Assembly: GCA_020341795.1 (NCBI GenBank)
Contig: CP070836.1
Coordinates: 1,208,752-1,256,458, forward strand
Direction: 5' to 3'
Source of the DNA: Thermoplasmatales archaeon
GTDB taxonomy: Archaea; Thermoplasmatota; E2; DHVEG-1
DNA length: 47,707 bases
Made by a program: the position numbers and the translations under genes. This document shows positions 32,435 to 41,822 of the stretch, piece by piece. Numbering within the stretch: position 1 is the first letter of the stretch; each line of letters opens with the position of its first letter. A model generated the notes under the pieces. The model made no database searches, was not told the DNA's origin, and saw only the letters and a program-made list of their open reading frames with translations.

Positions 32435-33817
32435 TTAAATATATCTAAAGATAAATGGTGCAATTATTAAAAATAGTATTATCAATGAAATAACAAGGGA
32501 GATTTTTCTTACAATTTTATCAAGCTTTTCTGTTGATAAATCTTTTTTAACTTTCAATACAGTAAATCTAATGTAATCATTAAATAAAAATCCCCCATCT
32601 AGTGGCATCATAGGTAAAACATTAAATAGTCCTACCATGAGGTTTAACCAAGCAATCCAATAAAGAAGGTTTACGATTATCCAAAATGCGTTTTCTGGAA
32701 GAGCTTCTAAAGGTCCTTGAATTTTATATGAATCAGTAAAAGGTGAAGTTATTGGATTGTATCCATCAAAATAGCCCATAATAGGAAGCGCGATAAAATA
32801 AAAAATTTTTCTCATTGGATCTTCAGAAAACGGATTTTTTAACATATTTAGATTTTTATTTTCATCAACAAAAGAGTAAATACCAGTATGGCCTTTTCCT
32901 TTTGAAGAATTCGTAGGAATATAGTTATACATATCAGTAAGTTCAATATTTTTTGAAAATAATTGTTTATTGAAAATATAAGAAATTGTAATCGTGGTAT
33001 TTGCTTGAGATTCATTTAATATTAATATATACTGGTTAAATCTTTCATTTAAATTATCATAAGAGGAAAGATCGGTACCATTAAATTCTGTTATAATTGC
33101 TCCTTTTCTTATACCTATATCAAATGCAGGAGAATCTTCGTATACCTCATATACCGTCAATCCTTCACCTGGTTGAACCGCTGAAATAAAAATAAAAGAA
33201 AATAGCAATAAACATATAAAAAATACGACAAAATTACTAAGAGGTCCTACAGCATAAATCCTCATACGATTTGGTATATTTGTTTTTTTCATTTGTTCTT
33301 CATCAGGTTCAACAAAAGCACCAATTGGTATAATCAAATAAAGGAGACCCATTGATTTAATTTTTAATTCACCCACAAATGTTAAAATTCCATGAGAAAA
33401 TTCATGAACAATAATTGCAACAGCAAAGGCAATTAAAATATAGATTAAGTATTCGATTGGTAGAATTGGATTTATGCCAGGTAGAACCAGAGCGAACTCT
33501 GGTCCTGGGATTGAAGCTCTCTGTTCTGGAGATAGACCAAGAAGTATTATAAAATTCCAAATAAATAGAATAACAAATAGTATCATGACTATTAAGCAAA
33601 ATATAATTGCAAAATTTCCATAAGATTTCAAAAATCTTTTTCTCTTGGCTAATTTTTTTAAAAAATTAATTCCTCTTGTGGTTTTAAACATTAAAAAAGG
33701 TCCATAAAGAGATAAATTATATTTTTCTAAAATTCCTTTTTTACGTAGAAAAAATACTATTATATAAAATAATATTATTATAGCAAAGAAAATCATTAAT
33801 CCGTCAATGAATGTCAT
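32435..33817 (-). CDS. Site-2-protease-type membrane metalloprotease with PDZ domain
   Basis: 460 residues, multi-spanning. Zinc motif HEFSH (His138, Glu139, His142) in VAIIVHEFSHGILTF, second motif NVLPMMPLDGGFLFND near the C-terminus, and a PDZ-like insert around YEVYEDSPAFDIGIRKGAIITEFNG. An M50-family intramembrane protease that cleaves membrane-anchored proteins. Transcribed alone; a TTAATAAATA-like box lies about 25-30 bases before the ATG. Confidence 0.93.
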   Translation of the reverse strand: MTFIDGLMIFFAIIILFYIIVFFLRKKGILEKYNLSLYGPFLMFKTTRGINFLKKLAKRKRFLKSYGNFAIIFCLIVMILFVILFIWNFIILLGLSPEQRASIPGPEFALVLPGINPILPIEYLIYILIAFAVAIIVHEFSHGILTFVGELKIKSMGLLYLIIPIGAFVEPDEEQMKKTNIPNRMRIYAVGPLSNFVVFFICLLLFSFIFISAVQPGEGLTVYEVYEDSPAFDIGIRKGAIITEFNGTDLSSYDNLNERFNQYILILNESQANTTITISYIFNKQLFSKNIELTDMYNYIPTNSSKGKGHTGIYSFVDENKNLNMLKNPFSEDPMRKIFYFIALPIMGYFDGYNPITSPFTDSYKIQGPLEALPENAFWIIVNLLYWIAWLNLMVGLFNVLPMMPLDGGFLFNDYIRFTVLKVKKDLSTEKLDKIVRKISLVISLIILFLIIAPFIFRYI

Positions 33818-33865
33818 TATATCGTGCAGGGAATATGTTTTTATTTATTAATTTTCCTAGATGTA

Positions 33866-34561
33866 TTATAAATAATATATTTTCTTATAATCTGAATTTA
33901 CAATATCAATAAGTTTTTTACACCAATCTAGTTTTTTTAGCTTTTTGTTTTTATCCTTGTTTACCAAGAATGAATATTCACCTATTTCTCCATTAAAATC
34001 AAATCCTAATAAAAAGATTTTTTTTGCTTTGAAATGTTGAGCAAGAAAAACAGCTCTATCTCCATCAGTAAATCCGCCGTAATTAAAAAGATTTTTAAAA
34101 GTATTTGGATCTGTTTGGGTTGTACCAATAATATTATTCTTAAATTCTGATATATATTTTTTTAATTTATCAATATTATCACCATGAGCATGAATTATTA
34201 CAATGCTTCCTTTAGTAGAAGCATTTATTTGATCTTTTATAATCCCATCAAGATCTGTAACTATTATATCAGGCAAAATATTATATTTAACTAAAGCTGT
34301 TGTTGTACCATCTGATGCAATATTAATCTTTTTTTTTAACATTTTTTTATGTTTGTTTATCATTGATTCTAATGAGGGGCCAGCTCCAAATATAACAACC
34401 TCTTTGTTTTGAATTAAATGTTTTATAGTATTTTCTAATATGATATCTTTATCGTTTAATAATTTGTTTAATAAATTTGCTGATTTTATATCCTCCTTTT
34501 TTTGAATTTTAAAATCCTTTAAAATTTCTTCATAAATTGGAGCCCACTCTTTAAAAATCAT
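33866..34561 (-). CDS. mptE: 6-hydroxymethyl-7,8-dihydropterin pyrophosphokinase (MptE-like, DUF115)
   Basis: 231 residues. Key segments: EVVIFGAGPSLE, NIASDGTTTALVKYNILPDIIVTDLDG, IVIIHAHGDN, IGTTQTDP and GGFTDGDRAVFLAQHFKAKKIFLLGFDF. This is the archaeal pyrophosphokinase of tetrahydromethanopterin/folate-type pterin synthesis. It follows the DUF373 gene by 7 bases, and the two probably form an operon. Confidence 0.92.
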   Translation of the reverse strand: MIFKEWAPIYEEILKDFKIQKKEDIKSANLLNKLLNDKDIILENTIKHLIQNKEVVIFGAGPSLESMINKHKKMLKKKINIASDGTTTALVKYNILPDIIVTDLDGIIKDQINASTKGSIVIIHAHGDNIDKLKKYISEFKNNIIGTTQTDPNTFKNLFNYGGFTDGDRAVFLAQHFKAKKIFLLGFDFNGEIGEYSFLVNKDKNKKLKKLDWCKKLIDIVNSDYKKIYYL

Positions 34562-34568
34562 AATGCAA

Positions 34569-35696
34569 TTAATTCTTCTCAGCTATTGTTACTTTTTTTT
34601 CAATTTCATTTTCTTCTACAGGATGTATCTCTTTTACGTAATGGTAAGTTATAATTCCGATTAATAATATTAAAATACCAGTGATTGCAAATCCGAGAAA
34701 ACTTATATTTCCAAACTGTCCTATGTCAAAGGTTGCTGGTTTAAACGTAAAAGCTTTGTATAAGGTACTAAAAACAGCGTAAGAAATAAAACCAAAAGCT
34801 AATATTGAAAATGGTAAAGGCCAATATTTCCAATGTGCTTTTTTATCTTTGACATAAACATCTACTGCTCTTCCAAATATAGCAATTAAACCTGCGATAA
34901 CAATTCCAGGGATCATTGTCACTATAAATAAAATAATCGAAATGTGTTGATCTTGTGTTTTAAAATTAGTGTTATAATATGTAAAAAAAATAAATGCTAT
35001 TATTATCATAAGAGCAAGTCCATATGTATACACTGATAATTTTCCTGTTAAAAATCCTGATTTTATATCATTCATCATTACAGCGATTTTTTTCTCCCAT
35101 CGAAAGACTCTTACTAATAAATATATCCCAAGTGTTAGCAAGATTGCGCCAAATCCATAACTTGTTATGCCTAGCAAAACAAAAAATGCCCATACAATTA
35201 ATACCAAAGCTATTGGAAATATAAACTGTTTTTGAACTTTTTCATCATCAAGTATTTTTAATATTCTGTAATAAGTATCTTCTAATTCTTTACTTTGTTT
35301 AACACATACTCTGTTTACTGAATTAATTTTAATTCTTGATTGAATTATTGGTAATATATATTCATCTTCTGCACCATCTGATACTAAGATTACATTTTCT
35401 GCATTTGTTTCACTAATCACTTGCTCTAGCTGTTGTGATAGTATTTCATCTGATTTAAGACCTACACTAATACTACCACATATTGTGGCAATTTCCACAT
35501 CTTTATTTTCTTCCTTAAATTTATTAAATATTGATATTGCATAATAAATTGAGTTTAGATCAGAATCTTCAGCATCAGCTTGCCCTAATTTATTGGCAGC
35601 ATCTATGTTATTTTTTACACCTATTATTGGGCTTTTTACCTTAGCTTTTCGCCCAAAGTCATCATCCCGATCTACATTTAGAACAAGGGTTTTCAT
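34569..35696 (-). CDS. DUF373 family membrane protein
   Basis: 375 residues. The soluble N-terminal half (1-150) has the DUF373 hallmarks TLVLNVDRDDDFGRKAKVKSPIIGVKNN, AATKLG-like AANKLGQADAEDSDLNSI and DGAEDEYILPII. The C-terminal half has about six to seven hydrophobic helices. An archaea-specific family of unknown function. It is upstream of mptE with a 7-base gap, an association that may point to pterin or nucleotide metabolism, but that is only inference. Confidence 0.92.
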   Translation of the reverse strand: MKTLVLNVDRDDDFGRKAKVKSPIIGVKNNIDAANKLGQADAEDSDLNSIYYAISIFNKFKEENKDVEIATICGSISVGLKSDEILSQQLEQVISETNAENVILVSDGAEDEYILPIIQSRIKINSVNRVCVKQSKELEDTYYRILKILDDEKVQKQFIFPIALVLIVWAFFVLLGITSYGFGAILLTLGIYLLVRVFRWEKKIAVMMNDIKSGFLTGKLSVYTYGLALMIIIAFIFFTYYNTNFKTQDQHISIILFIVTMIPGIVIAGLIAIFGRAVDVYVKDKKAHWKYWPLPFSILAFGFISYAVFSTLYKAFTFKPATFDIGQFGNISFLGFAITGILILLIGIITYHYVKEIHPVEENEIEKKVTIAEKN

Positions 35697-35896
35697 AGCT
35701 TTCCAACCAATGTATCAATTAATTTCTATATAATAATTTTACTGTTAAATTTTATTAACTAATTTTCAAAATAATTATGATTTCACAAGATTTTGTTAAA
35801 ATAAGAATTTGATTTTAGGAAAAATTGCAAATATAACACGATTCAAAAAAATAGTAATTATTTTTATATGCAAATCATGATTGTCCTTCAGCAAAT

Positions 35897-36799
35897 ATGA
35901 AAAATTGGCAATTTTTTCTAATGATGATGACAGCCGTAATAGTTTGGGGTTGTGCGTTTCCTTTGATAACCATTGGATTAAAAGAACTATCCTTTATCAA
36001 TCTTACAATCATGAGATTTCTAGTAGTTTGTGTGGTATTTATTTTATTAATAATTTTGAAATTTAACTGGTTTTCAAAACTACATAAAAAAGATATCATT
36101 CCAATTTTTTTTCTAGGTTTTTTAGGTGTTATCGTTTATCATTTTGGTTTAAACTACGGTCAACAAAATAATGTATCACCTGGAGCAGCTAGTCTTATTA
36201 TCGCAACTATTCCAGTTCTGATACTCATTCTTGCGTCAATTTTTTTAAAGGAAAAAATAACAAGAGTAAAATTTTTAGGAATAATATTTGCACTTTTTGG
36301 TGTTGTAATTATTTCTTTATGGGGAAAAGAAAACACCTCTTTAGAAATCGAATATATTGTTGCAGCATTAGCAGTTTTTCTTGCAGCAATTATGGCTGCA
36401 ATCTATACTATAGTTGGAAAAAAAATGTTGAACAGATATAATGGTATATCATTGACAGCATATGCGTTACTTCTTGGTAGTTTAGGGCTTATTCCTTTTG
36501 TAAGCGGATCCTTAATTTCAGAGGTAGGATCTTTATCATTCAATGGATGGTTTGCTGTTTTTTTCCTTGGGATATTTTCAACTGTTATCGGTTATGGAAT
36601 ATGGTATATAGCACTAAAAATAAAAAATGCATCGGAGATTAGTATATATCTATATGCAGTACCTGTTATCGCTACACTTGTTAGTTATTTTGTTTTACAT
36701 GATAAGATAACAATGTTTTTCATATTAGGTGGAGCTTTTGTATTTTTAGGGTTGTTATTAGTTAATAAAAGAACGAAAAAATTGATTAAAGAATCTTAG
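35897..36799 (+). CDS. EamA/DMT-superfamily transporter
   Basis: 300 residues with about ten hydrophobic helices in two EamA repeats (residues about 8-138 and 152-292). Repeat signatures include VIVWGCAFPLITIGLKELSF, GAASLIIATIPVLILILASIFLKEKIT and ISIYLYAVPVIATLVSYFVLHDKIT. Exporter or importer of small metabolites; substrate unknown. A second, different EamA protein is encoded at 38206. Confidence 0.92.
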   Translation: MKNWQFFLMMMTAVIVWGCAFPLITIGLKELSFINLTIMRFLVVCVVFILLIILKFNWFSKLHKKDIIPIFFLGFLGVIVYHFGLNYGQQNNVSPGAASLIIATIPVLILILASIFLKEKITRVKFLGIIFALFGVVIISLWGKENTSLEIEYIVAALAVFLAAIMAAIYTIVGKKMLNRYNGISLTAYALLLGSLGLIPFVSGSLISEVGSLSFNGWFAVFFLGIFSTVIGYGIWYIALKIKNASEISIYLYAVPVIATLVSYFVLHDKITMFFILGGAFVFLGLLLVNKRTKKLIKES

Positions 36800-36812
36800 A
36801 TTCCAAATAACT

Positions 36813-37532
36813 ATGACAATACTTCTTTATATGGATAATATAGAAGGAAATTACGTGAAGGAATTTGATGCAGTTGTTATAAAAAATAAAAAAGACTATG
36901 TGTGTCTTGATCAAACTGCTTTTTATCCACTTGGTGGTGGACAACCTTCTGATACTGGTTATTTAGAATGGCATGGTAATAAATCTATTGTTAAAGAGGT
37001 TATTAAAAAGGCAAATTCTGTAAAGCATGTAATTGAGGGTGAAAAACCGGGAATAGGAACTAAAGTTCATGGTGTAATAGATTGGGAAAAACGCTATGGA
37101 CATATGAAAATGCATAGCGCTCAGCATATTCTTTCAGGTATTATTTTTAATGACTATAATGCAAGAACTGTTGGAAACCAAATTCATGCAGAATATTCAA
37201 GGGTTGATTTTCACCCGGTTAAATTTTCGGATGAGGATTTAGATAAAATTACGACGAAATTCAATGATATAATTGCTAAAAATCTACCAATAAAGATATA
37301 TGAAGAGGAGCGAGAAAGTCTTGAAAAAAGAGTATATCAGCAGAGAGCACATATTGATTTACTTCCAAAGTTTGTAACTAAGCTTAGAATTATTGAAATA
37401 GAAGGATTTGACATCTGTCCATGTGCTGGGACTCATGTTAGGAATACTAGTGAAATTCCAAAAATAGATAAATTAAAAAGAGATACGAAAGGTAAAGATA
37501 AAGATAGAATTATATATTCCTTAAAGAAATAA
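36813..37532 (+). CDS. alaX: Alanyl-tRNA editing protein AlaX (medium form)
   Basis: 239 residues. GGGQPSDTG near residue 41, zinc ligands His101 and His105 in MHSAQHILSG, and the second pair in CAGTHVRNT. A stand-alone editing domain that removes Ser or Gly mischarged on tRNA-Ala; length and GGGQPSD indicate the AlaX-M class. It starts 13 bases after the transporter and may share its message. Confidence 0.95.
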   Translation: MTILLYMDNIEGNYVKEFDAVVIKNKKDYVCLDQTAFYPLGGGQPSDTGYLEWHGNKSIVKEVIKKANSVKHVIEGEKPGIGTKVHGVIDWEKRYGHMKMHSAQHILSGIIFNDYNARTVGNQIHAEYSRVDFHPVKFSDEDLDKITTKFNDIIAKNLPIKIYEEERESLEKRVYQQRAHIDLLPKFVTKLRIIEIEGFDICPCAGTHVRNTSEIPKIDKLKRDTKGKDKDRIIYSLKK

Positions 37533-37538
37533 AATTAT

Positions 37539-37688
37539 TCATGCTTTAAATCTTATTTCTACATCATTTATTTCTTTGACGCCTTTAAGTGATCTTAACA
37601 TTCCACAAATACTATTTTTAATAAATTCAGCAGGAAACTCAGTAAGTTGAATTTTTTCACCATTTACCTTTACTAAAATATCTTTCAT
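37539..37688 (-). CDS. Small conserved-type protein behind mobB
   Basis: 49 residues: MKDILVKVNGEKIQLTEF at the start, ending VKEINDVEIRFKA. ATG 37688 is 1 base after the mobB stop, with GGAGG (inside the last codons of mobB) about 6 bases upstream, so translation is clearly coupled. The VNGexIxLxEF ... GMLRSLKG pattern resembles short conserved archaeal proteins of unknown role. The context suggests a link to molybdenum/tungsten cofactor, not shown by sequence. Confidence 0.75.
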   Translation of the reverse strand: MKDILVKVNGEKIQLTEFPAEFIKNSICGMLRSLKGVKEINDVEIRFKA

Positions 37689-37689
37689 A

Positions 37690-38130
37690 TCATTCCTCCA
37701 CATCCGCCATATGTTTTATAATGTTTAATAGAGAATTAAAATCTTCATCATAAGTATAAACAGTATTTTCCCGTAGTTCAATATCACCCAATCTTATTTT
37801 AGGAATATCTTTTTCAAATGCTCCTTCAACTAATATAATATCAACCTCATCAAAATTAGATATATTTTCAACTATTTGGTTAATTGTATGTTTTTGTTTT
37901 ATAATATAATCTGTCTCATTTTTTGAAGAAAGTATGATAAATTTTGATCCAGATTCTGCATATTTCCATGTATCTTTTCCAACTGTATCAAAACCAATTT
38001 TTTTATCCGTAATTTTAATTGATGCAATATTTAGACCTTTAGCTGATAATTCTTCTATTATCCTTAAAATTAATGTAGTTTTTCCGATATTTGATTTCCC
38101 ATAAAAACCTAGGATAAATGGTTTATTCAT
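37690..38130 (-). CDS. mobB: Molybdopterin-guanine dinucleotide biosynthesis protein MobB
   Basis: 146 residues. P-loop FYGKSNIGKTTLILRIIEEL at the N-terminus, then IASIKITDKKIGFDTVGKDTWKYAESGS, with the DxxGKDTxxYxxAGA-like segment of MobB, and VDIILVEGAFE. A GTP-binding accessory of the dinucleotide form of the molybdo/tungsto-pterin cofactor. The tungsten-enzyme operon a few kb to the right is a plausible client. Confidence 0.9.
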   Translation of the reverse strand: MNKPFILGFYGKSNIGKTTLILRIIEELSAKGLNIASIKITDKKIGFDTVGKDTWKYAESGSKFIILSSKNETDYIIKQKHTINQIVENISNFDEVDIILVEGAFEKDIPKIRLGDIELRENTVYTYDEDFNSLLNIIKHMADVEE

Positions 38131-38205
38131 TAAAGAGATGGTATATATATTAAAGGTATATGTTTTTTTATAATATACTTATAAAACCATAAACTCAAAA
38201 TAAAT

Positions 38206-39135
38206 ATGGATGTTTACTTTTCATTATTGATTGATTTGAAATTAAATAAACCGTATCTTGGGCTTTTTATTTCGATTATATCAGTATCTTCAGCTGCTGT
38301 ACTAATTAAAACTGTTTCATTCCATGAACAATTTCCATTAACTGTTGCTTTTTATCGTTTGGTATTTACTACATTACTTGTTTTACCTTTTGTAATATTT
38401 AGAAAAAAAATAAGAAATGAAATAATGAATCTATCAAAAAAATCTTTTTTTATTATGATTTTTATTGGGATTATTCTTGCTTCACATTTTGCATTTTGGA
38501 TTAGCAGCCTTGGTAAAACATCTGTTGCAAGTTCTGTTATATTAGTTACTTCTCATCCACTTCTAGTTGGTCCTATATCGCATTATTTTCTCAAAGAACG
38601 GCTCTCAAAAGCAAATATAATTGGGATTTTACTATCATTCTTTGGAGTTATTGTTTTGGTATATGGAAACAATATTTTTTCTACAAATAATATTGATTCT
38701 TTAGAAGGTAATATACTAGCAATTCTTGGGGGAATTGGTGCAGGTTTATATATTTTGGGTGGTAGAAAAGTCAGAAAAAATATTTCAGTTTGGACTTATG
38801 CTATTATCGTCTATAGTGTTGCAACTGTTGTGATTTTTATATTATGCTTAATGTTTAATTCCCCGATATTTGGATTTATTTTTCAAGATTATATGATTAT
38901 ATTACTTATTGCTGTTATTGCAGGTATATTAGGTCACACTTTGTATAATTGGTCATTAAAATATGTCCATGCATCTATTGCTTCAGTAGTTTTACTAGGA
39001 GAGCCAATTGGCTCATCAATTCTTGCTTATATAATACCATGGATTAACCAGATACCCTCAGAATATACGATTATTGGTGGAGCGATAATTCTTTCAGGTA
39101 TTTATCTAACAGCTAGAAAAACTGAAGAAAAATAA
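38206..39135 (+). CDS. EamA/DMT-superfamily transporter
   Basis: 309 residues, about ten helices, two EamA repeats. Segments include VSSAAVLIKTVSFHEQFPLTVAFYRLVFT, SHFAFWISSLGKTSVASSVILVTSHPLLVGPISHYFLKERL and GHTLYNWSLKYVHASIASVVLLGEPIGSSILAY. Substrate unknown. A CTTATAAAACC TATA-like sequence lies about 25 bases upstream and there is no ribosome site, so a leaderless message is likely. Confidence 0.92.
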   Translation: MDVYFSLLIDLKLNKPYLGLFISIISVSSAAVLIKTVSFHEQFPLTVAFYRLVFTTLLVLPFVIFRKKIRNEIMNLSKKSFFIMIFIGIILASHFAFWISSLGKTSVASSVILVTSHPLLVGPISHYFLKERLSKANIIGILLSFFGVIVLVYGNNIFSTNNIDSLEGNILAILGGIGAGLYILGGRKVRKNISVWTYAIIVYSVATVVIFILCLMFNSPIFGFIFQDYMIILLIAVIAGILGHTLYNWSLKYVHASIASVVLLGEPIGSSILAYIIPWINQIPSEYTIIGGAIILSGIYLTARKTEEK

Positions 39136-39181
39136 TACATTTAGCAAATTTTAATTACAATATTTAATATAGCAATAGGAT

Positions 39182-39757
39182 ATGCCAAAAGAAAATAATA
39201 CTAATCAATTAATAACACTAGGTCTAATAATTGTAATCATTATCGCAGCAATTATCCTGTTATATGTAAATTTCCCACGCACAGAAAATATAATACAAGA
39301 TGAAAATATATTAAATTTAAAATATGGTGATCAACAAATAAATTATACAATTTCTGAATTAGAATCACTTGAATCATATAATGGAATAGGTGGGTTTATC
39401 AATAGAGTCAATAAAACATATGGACCTTATGAATATACAGGAGTGCCCATCTCTTATCTTATAGAGCAAATGACTAATATACCTGAAAATTATAGTTTAT
39501 TAATTACAGCAAGTGATGGTTGGGAAACAACTTTTGATATAAATAAAATTCATGGAAATGTGGAAATTTATAACGAGACAGGTACCAAAGAAGGAACAGG
39601 AAACACAACAATGATAATAGCTTACAAGGAAAATGGAGAATATATAACCAATCCAGATGAAGGTCCCTATAGAGTAACTTTTGTTGATGATTACTATACA
39701 TCATCAAGTCTTTGGTCAAGAATGGTTGAATCGATTGAAATTATTGAAGAACAATAA
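39182..39757 (+). CDS. Membrane-anchored sulfite-oxidase-fold-like domain protein
   Basis: 191 residues. One N-terminal membrane helix (about 9-30, LITLGLIIVIIIAAIILLYV), so the rest lies outside the membrane. The domain contains NYTISELESLESYNGIGGF, GPYEYTGVPISYLIEQM, SLLITASDGWETTFDI and GPYRVTFVDD, the look of the small beta domain of molybdopterin-dependent sulfite-oxidase-type proteins without the cofactor cysteine. A shorter protein of the same kind is encoded at 41413 beside the tungsten-enzyme operon. Function unknown. Confidence 0.65.
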   Translation: MPKENNTNQLITLGLIIVIIIAAIILLYVNFPRTENIIQDENILNLKYGDQQINYTISELESLESYNGIGGFINRVNKTYGPYEYTGVPISYLIEQMTNIPENYSLLITASDGWETTFDINKIHGNVEIYNETGTKEGTGNTTMIIAYKENGEYITNPDEGPYRVTFVDDYYTSSSLWSRMVESIEIIEEQ

Positions 39758-39809
39758 TATCAAACCGCAACCTTTTTTTCTTACCTCATTTATATCCATT
39801 TTGTAATCA

Positions 39810-40526
39810 ATGAAAGATATAGCAGAACTTGTTAAAAACACTAAGAAATATAAAAAAGCTGTGATTCAAAAAACTTTTAAAAGTAAAAAAAACACTGTTG
39901 CATATGTTACACTTAATAAAAAACCTAGAGTTCTAAAATGGTTTGTTCCAGGTCTTAAAAGACAAATGAAAACAGAATATAGCATTTTAAAAAAAGGATC
40001 TAAAAAATTAAACATTCCTGCAGTTTATGAAATAGATGACAAAAACAATGTTATAACAACTCAATACATTATTGGTGAAAACCTATGTGATATAATCAAT
40101 GATAAAAACACAAGTAATAATGAAAAACAAAGACTCATAATTTTACTTGCAGATTGGTATATAAAATTTCATAATTATTTTAAAAACAAGAATCAATTCA
40201 TTATTAGAGGGGATTCAACTCTTAGAAATTTTATATTTACAGATAAAATATGGGGAGTTGATTTTGAAGAATCAAGAACAGGACAACCTGTTGAGGATAT
40301 TGCTGGAATATGTTCATCAATTCTCACAACAGCGCCTATGTTCACTAAAGAAAAATTTAAACTTTGTAAGCTTTTTATTGACACATATATACAACAAGCT
40401 CCTGGTCGTATTATGAAAGTAAACGAGGAGATTGCATATGCAATACTTGAAAAAATTCAATGGAGACAAGATGAAGAAGAAACACTTAGAAAATATTGTA
40501 ATAAAATTAGAATTAATGGGTTATAA
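39810..40526 (+). CDS. Protein-kinase-like / phosphotransferase (RIO/APH-type fold)
   Basis: 238 residues. An early VAYVTLNKKPRVLKWFVPG holds a likely ATP-binding lysine; ITTQYIIGENLCDII forms the hinge; the catalytic loop is IIRGDSTLRNFIFTD (Asp and Asn in HRDxxxxN position); and the metal Asp is in WGVDFEESRTGQPVEDIAG. A diverged eukaryotic-type kinase or small-molecule kinase of the Bud32/RfaY-like group. Substrate unknown. A TATA-like ATTTATATCC lies about 25 bases before the ATG. Confidence 0.82.
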   Translation: MKDIAELVKNTKKYKKAVIQKTFKSKKNTVAYVTLNKKPRVLKWFVPGLKRQMKTEYSILKKGSKKLNIPAVYEIDDKNNVITTQYIIGENLCDIINDKNTSNNEKQRLIILLADWYIKFHNYFKNKNQFIIRGDSTLRNFIFTDKIWGVDFEESRTGQPVEDIAGICSSILTTAPMFTKEKFKLCKLFIDTYIQQAPGRIMKVNEEIAYAILEKIQWRQDEEETLRKYCNKIRINGL

Positions 40527-40531
40527 AAACA

Positions 40532-40936
40532 CTAATAATAATTTATAACATACACAGTCGTTACTAATAAAACAAATATCATACCTATAACAATTACTAA
40601 TAAACCTAATATGAAACCTGCTAAGCCAAATTTATCTTTCCATTTTCCCCAGTATCCAACAGCACCTAGTATAGTTGCAATTATTCCCATAGGTAATTCA
40701 ACTACAAAGTAAAAAGGAGTGAAAAAACTAAGCCAAATCAAACACATTGATATTATACCTAATACTAAAGCAGTAATTCCAAATCCACTATGTTTATTTT
40801 GATCTTCAGTTGCACTATTTGTTTGTGTTCGAGTAGGTGTGGGTGCTACTTTTTCAAAAAATTTATGTCCACATTTTTTACAGAAATTTGTACCTTCCTT
40901 TACAGTTTCACCACATTCAGGACAATATTTTGGCAT
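40532..40936 (-). CDS. Zinc-ribbon membrane protein
   Basis: 134 residues. N-terminal zinc ribbon (YCPECGETVKEGTNFCKKCG), a Thr/Pro/Gln-rich linker and two to three membrane helices (GITALVLGIISMCLIWLSFF, GIIATILGAVGYWG, GFILGLLVIVIGMIFVLLVT), with a DUF4190-like look. An integral membrane protein of unknown function. It is convergent with the kinase-like gene. Confidence 0.82.
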   Translation of the reverse strand: MPKYCPECGETVKEGTNFCKKCGHKFFEKVAPTPTRTQTNSATEDQNKHSGFGITALVLGIISMCLIWLSFFTPFYFVVELPMGIIATILGAVGYWGKWKDKFGLAGFILGLLVIVIGMIFVLLVTTVYVINYY

Positions 40937-41059
40937 AATTATCTTCTTATTATAATCTTGTAATGGGTAGTAACCACATATTTATTAAATTTTTTTTATT
41001 ATCGAATTATTACACAAACAATTAAAAACAATGTTATGATACAAAAATGAGGGATAAAT

Positions 41060-41353
41060 ATGACTGAGGAAGATTCTTTTGATGAACTAATTAATAGAAT
41101 AAAAGATGAAAAAATCGATAAATCTAAATTATCTGATGAAGAAATTAAAAAAAGAAAACCAAAACCATTTCGCTATATTACTTATCAAGAAGAAATCGAA
41201 AAAGAACTTTCAGTATCTAATCAAAAAACAGTGATGACAAGTCAAGATGAACCAAAGATAATTGATAATAACTGGCAGATATTAAGCTTAGGGAATAATG
41301 AAACAATTGAAAACATAGTGAGAAGACATATTGTAAGTAGGAAATTTAAATAA
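41060..41353 (+). CDS. Hypothetical charged protein
   Basis: 97 residues, rich in Lys, Glu and Asp, no membrane segment and no cysteine. Starts MTEEDSFDELINRIKDEKID and contains PKPFRYITYQEEIEKELS, ending VRRHIVSRKFK. A GAGGGAT site lies just before the ATG. Codon pattern and ribosome site suggest a real gene. No family recognised. Confidence 0.6.
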   Translation: MTEEDSFDELINRIKDEKIDKSKLSDEEIKKRKPKPFRYITYQEEIEKELSVSNQKTVMTSQDEPKIIDNNWQILSLGNNETIENIVRRHIVSRKFK

Positions 41354-41412
41354 AAAAATTAAAATTTTGTTAGTCATAATTTTTAAATATATAGTATTTA
41401 ATCCGTCCACAA

Positions 41413-41820
41413 ATGTTTATAGGGAAGGAAAAAATAATTCCAATAATTGCAATGATTGTTTTGCTAATCGGTATATTTTCAGCAATATATGTAAATGCAA
41501 CTCAAATCAATAAGGATACAATTACGATAAATGAAAAAGAATTCACAATCGAACAGTTATTCAGATTTACATTATCCAAAACAATTTTAACAGACGAAGG
41601 AGAAAAAAATGGTATAGCACTCGATGATTTAATATATAAAATTGGTATTGAATGTGGAGAATGCAATGAGTACACATTTAAAGCAAAGGATGGATATCAA
41701 CAAACTGTAAATTGTGATTTAATGCAAAAAGGAGTATTAACAGATTATAGTAGAGTATATTTTTCAGATACAGCTCATGTGTTATGGGTTCGAGATGTAA
41801 TTGAGATAGAGGTAAGATAA
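41413..41820 (+). CDS. Short membrane-anchored sulfite-oxidase-fold-like protein
   Basis: 135 residues. N-terminal helix (about 9-28, IIPIIAMIVLLIGIFSAIYV), then ITINEKEFTIEQLFRFTLSK, KNGIALDDLIYKIGIECGECNEYTFKAKDGYQQTV and an end HVLWVRDVIEIEVR. Arrangement resembles 39182-39757, including the GI-x-LxxLI strand-helix. It has a Cys pair, CGEC. First gene of the tungsten-enzyme operon: the next gene starts 2 bases after its stop. Probably leaderless, with TTTAAATATATAG about 20-30 bases upstream. Confidence 0.65.
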   Translation: MFIGKEKIIPIIAMIVLLIGIFSAIYVNATQINKDTITINEKEFTIEQLFRFTLSKTILTDEGEKNGIALDDLIYKIGIECGECNEYTFKAKDGYQQTVNCDLMQKGVLTDYSRVYFSDTAHVLWVRDVIEIEVR

Positions 41821-41822
41821 AT

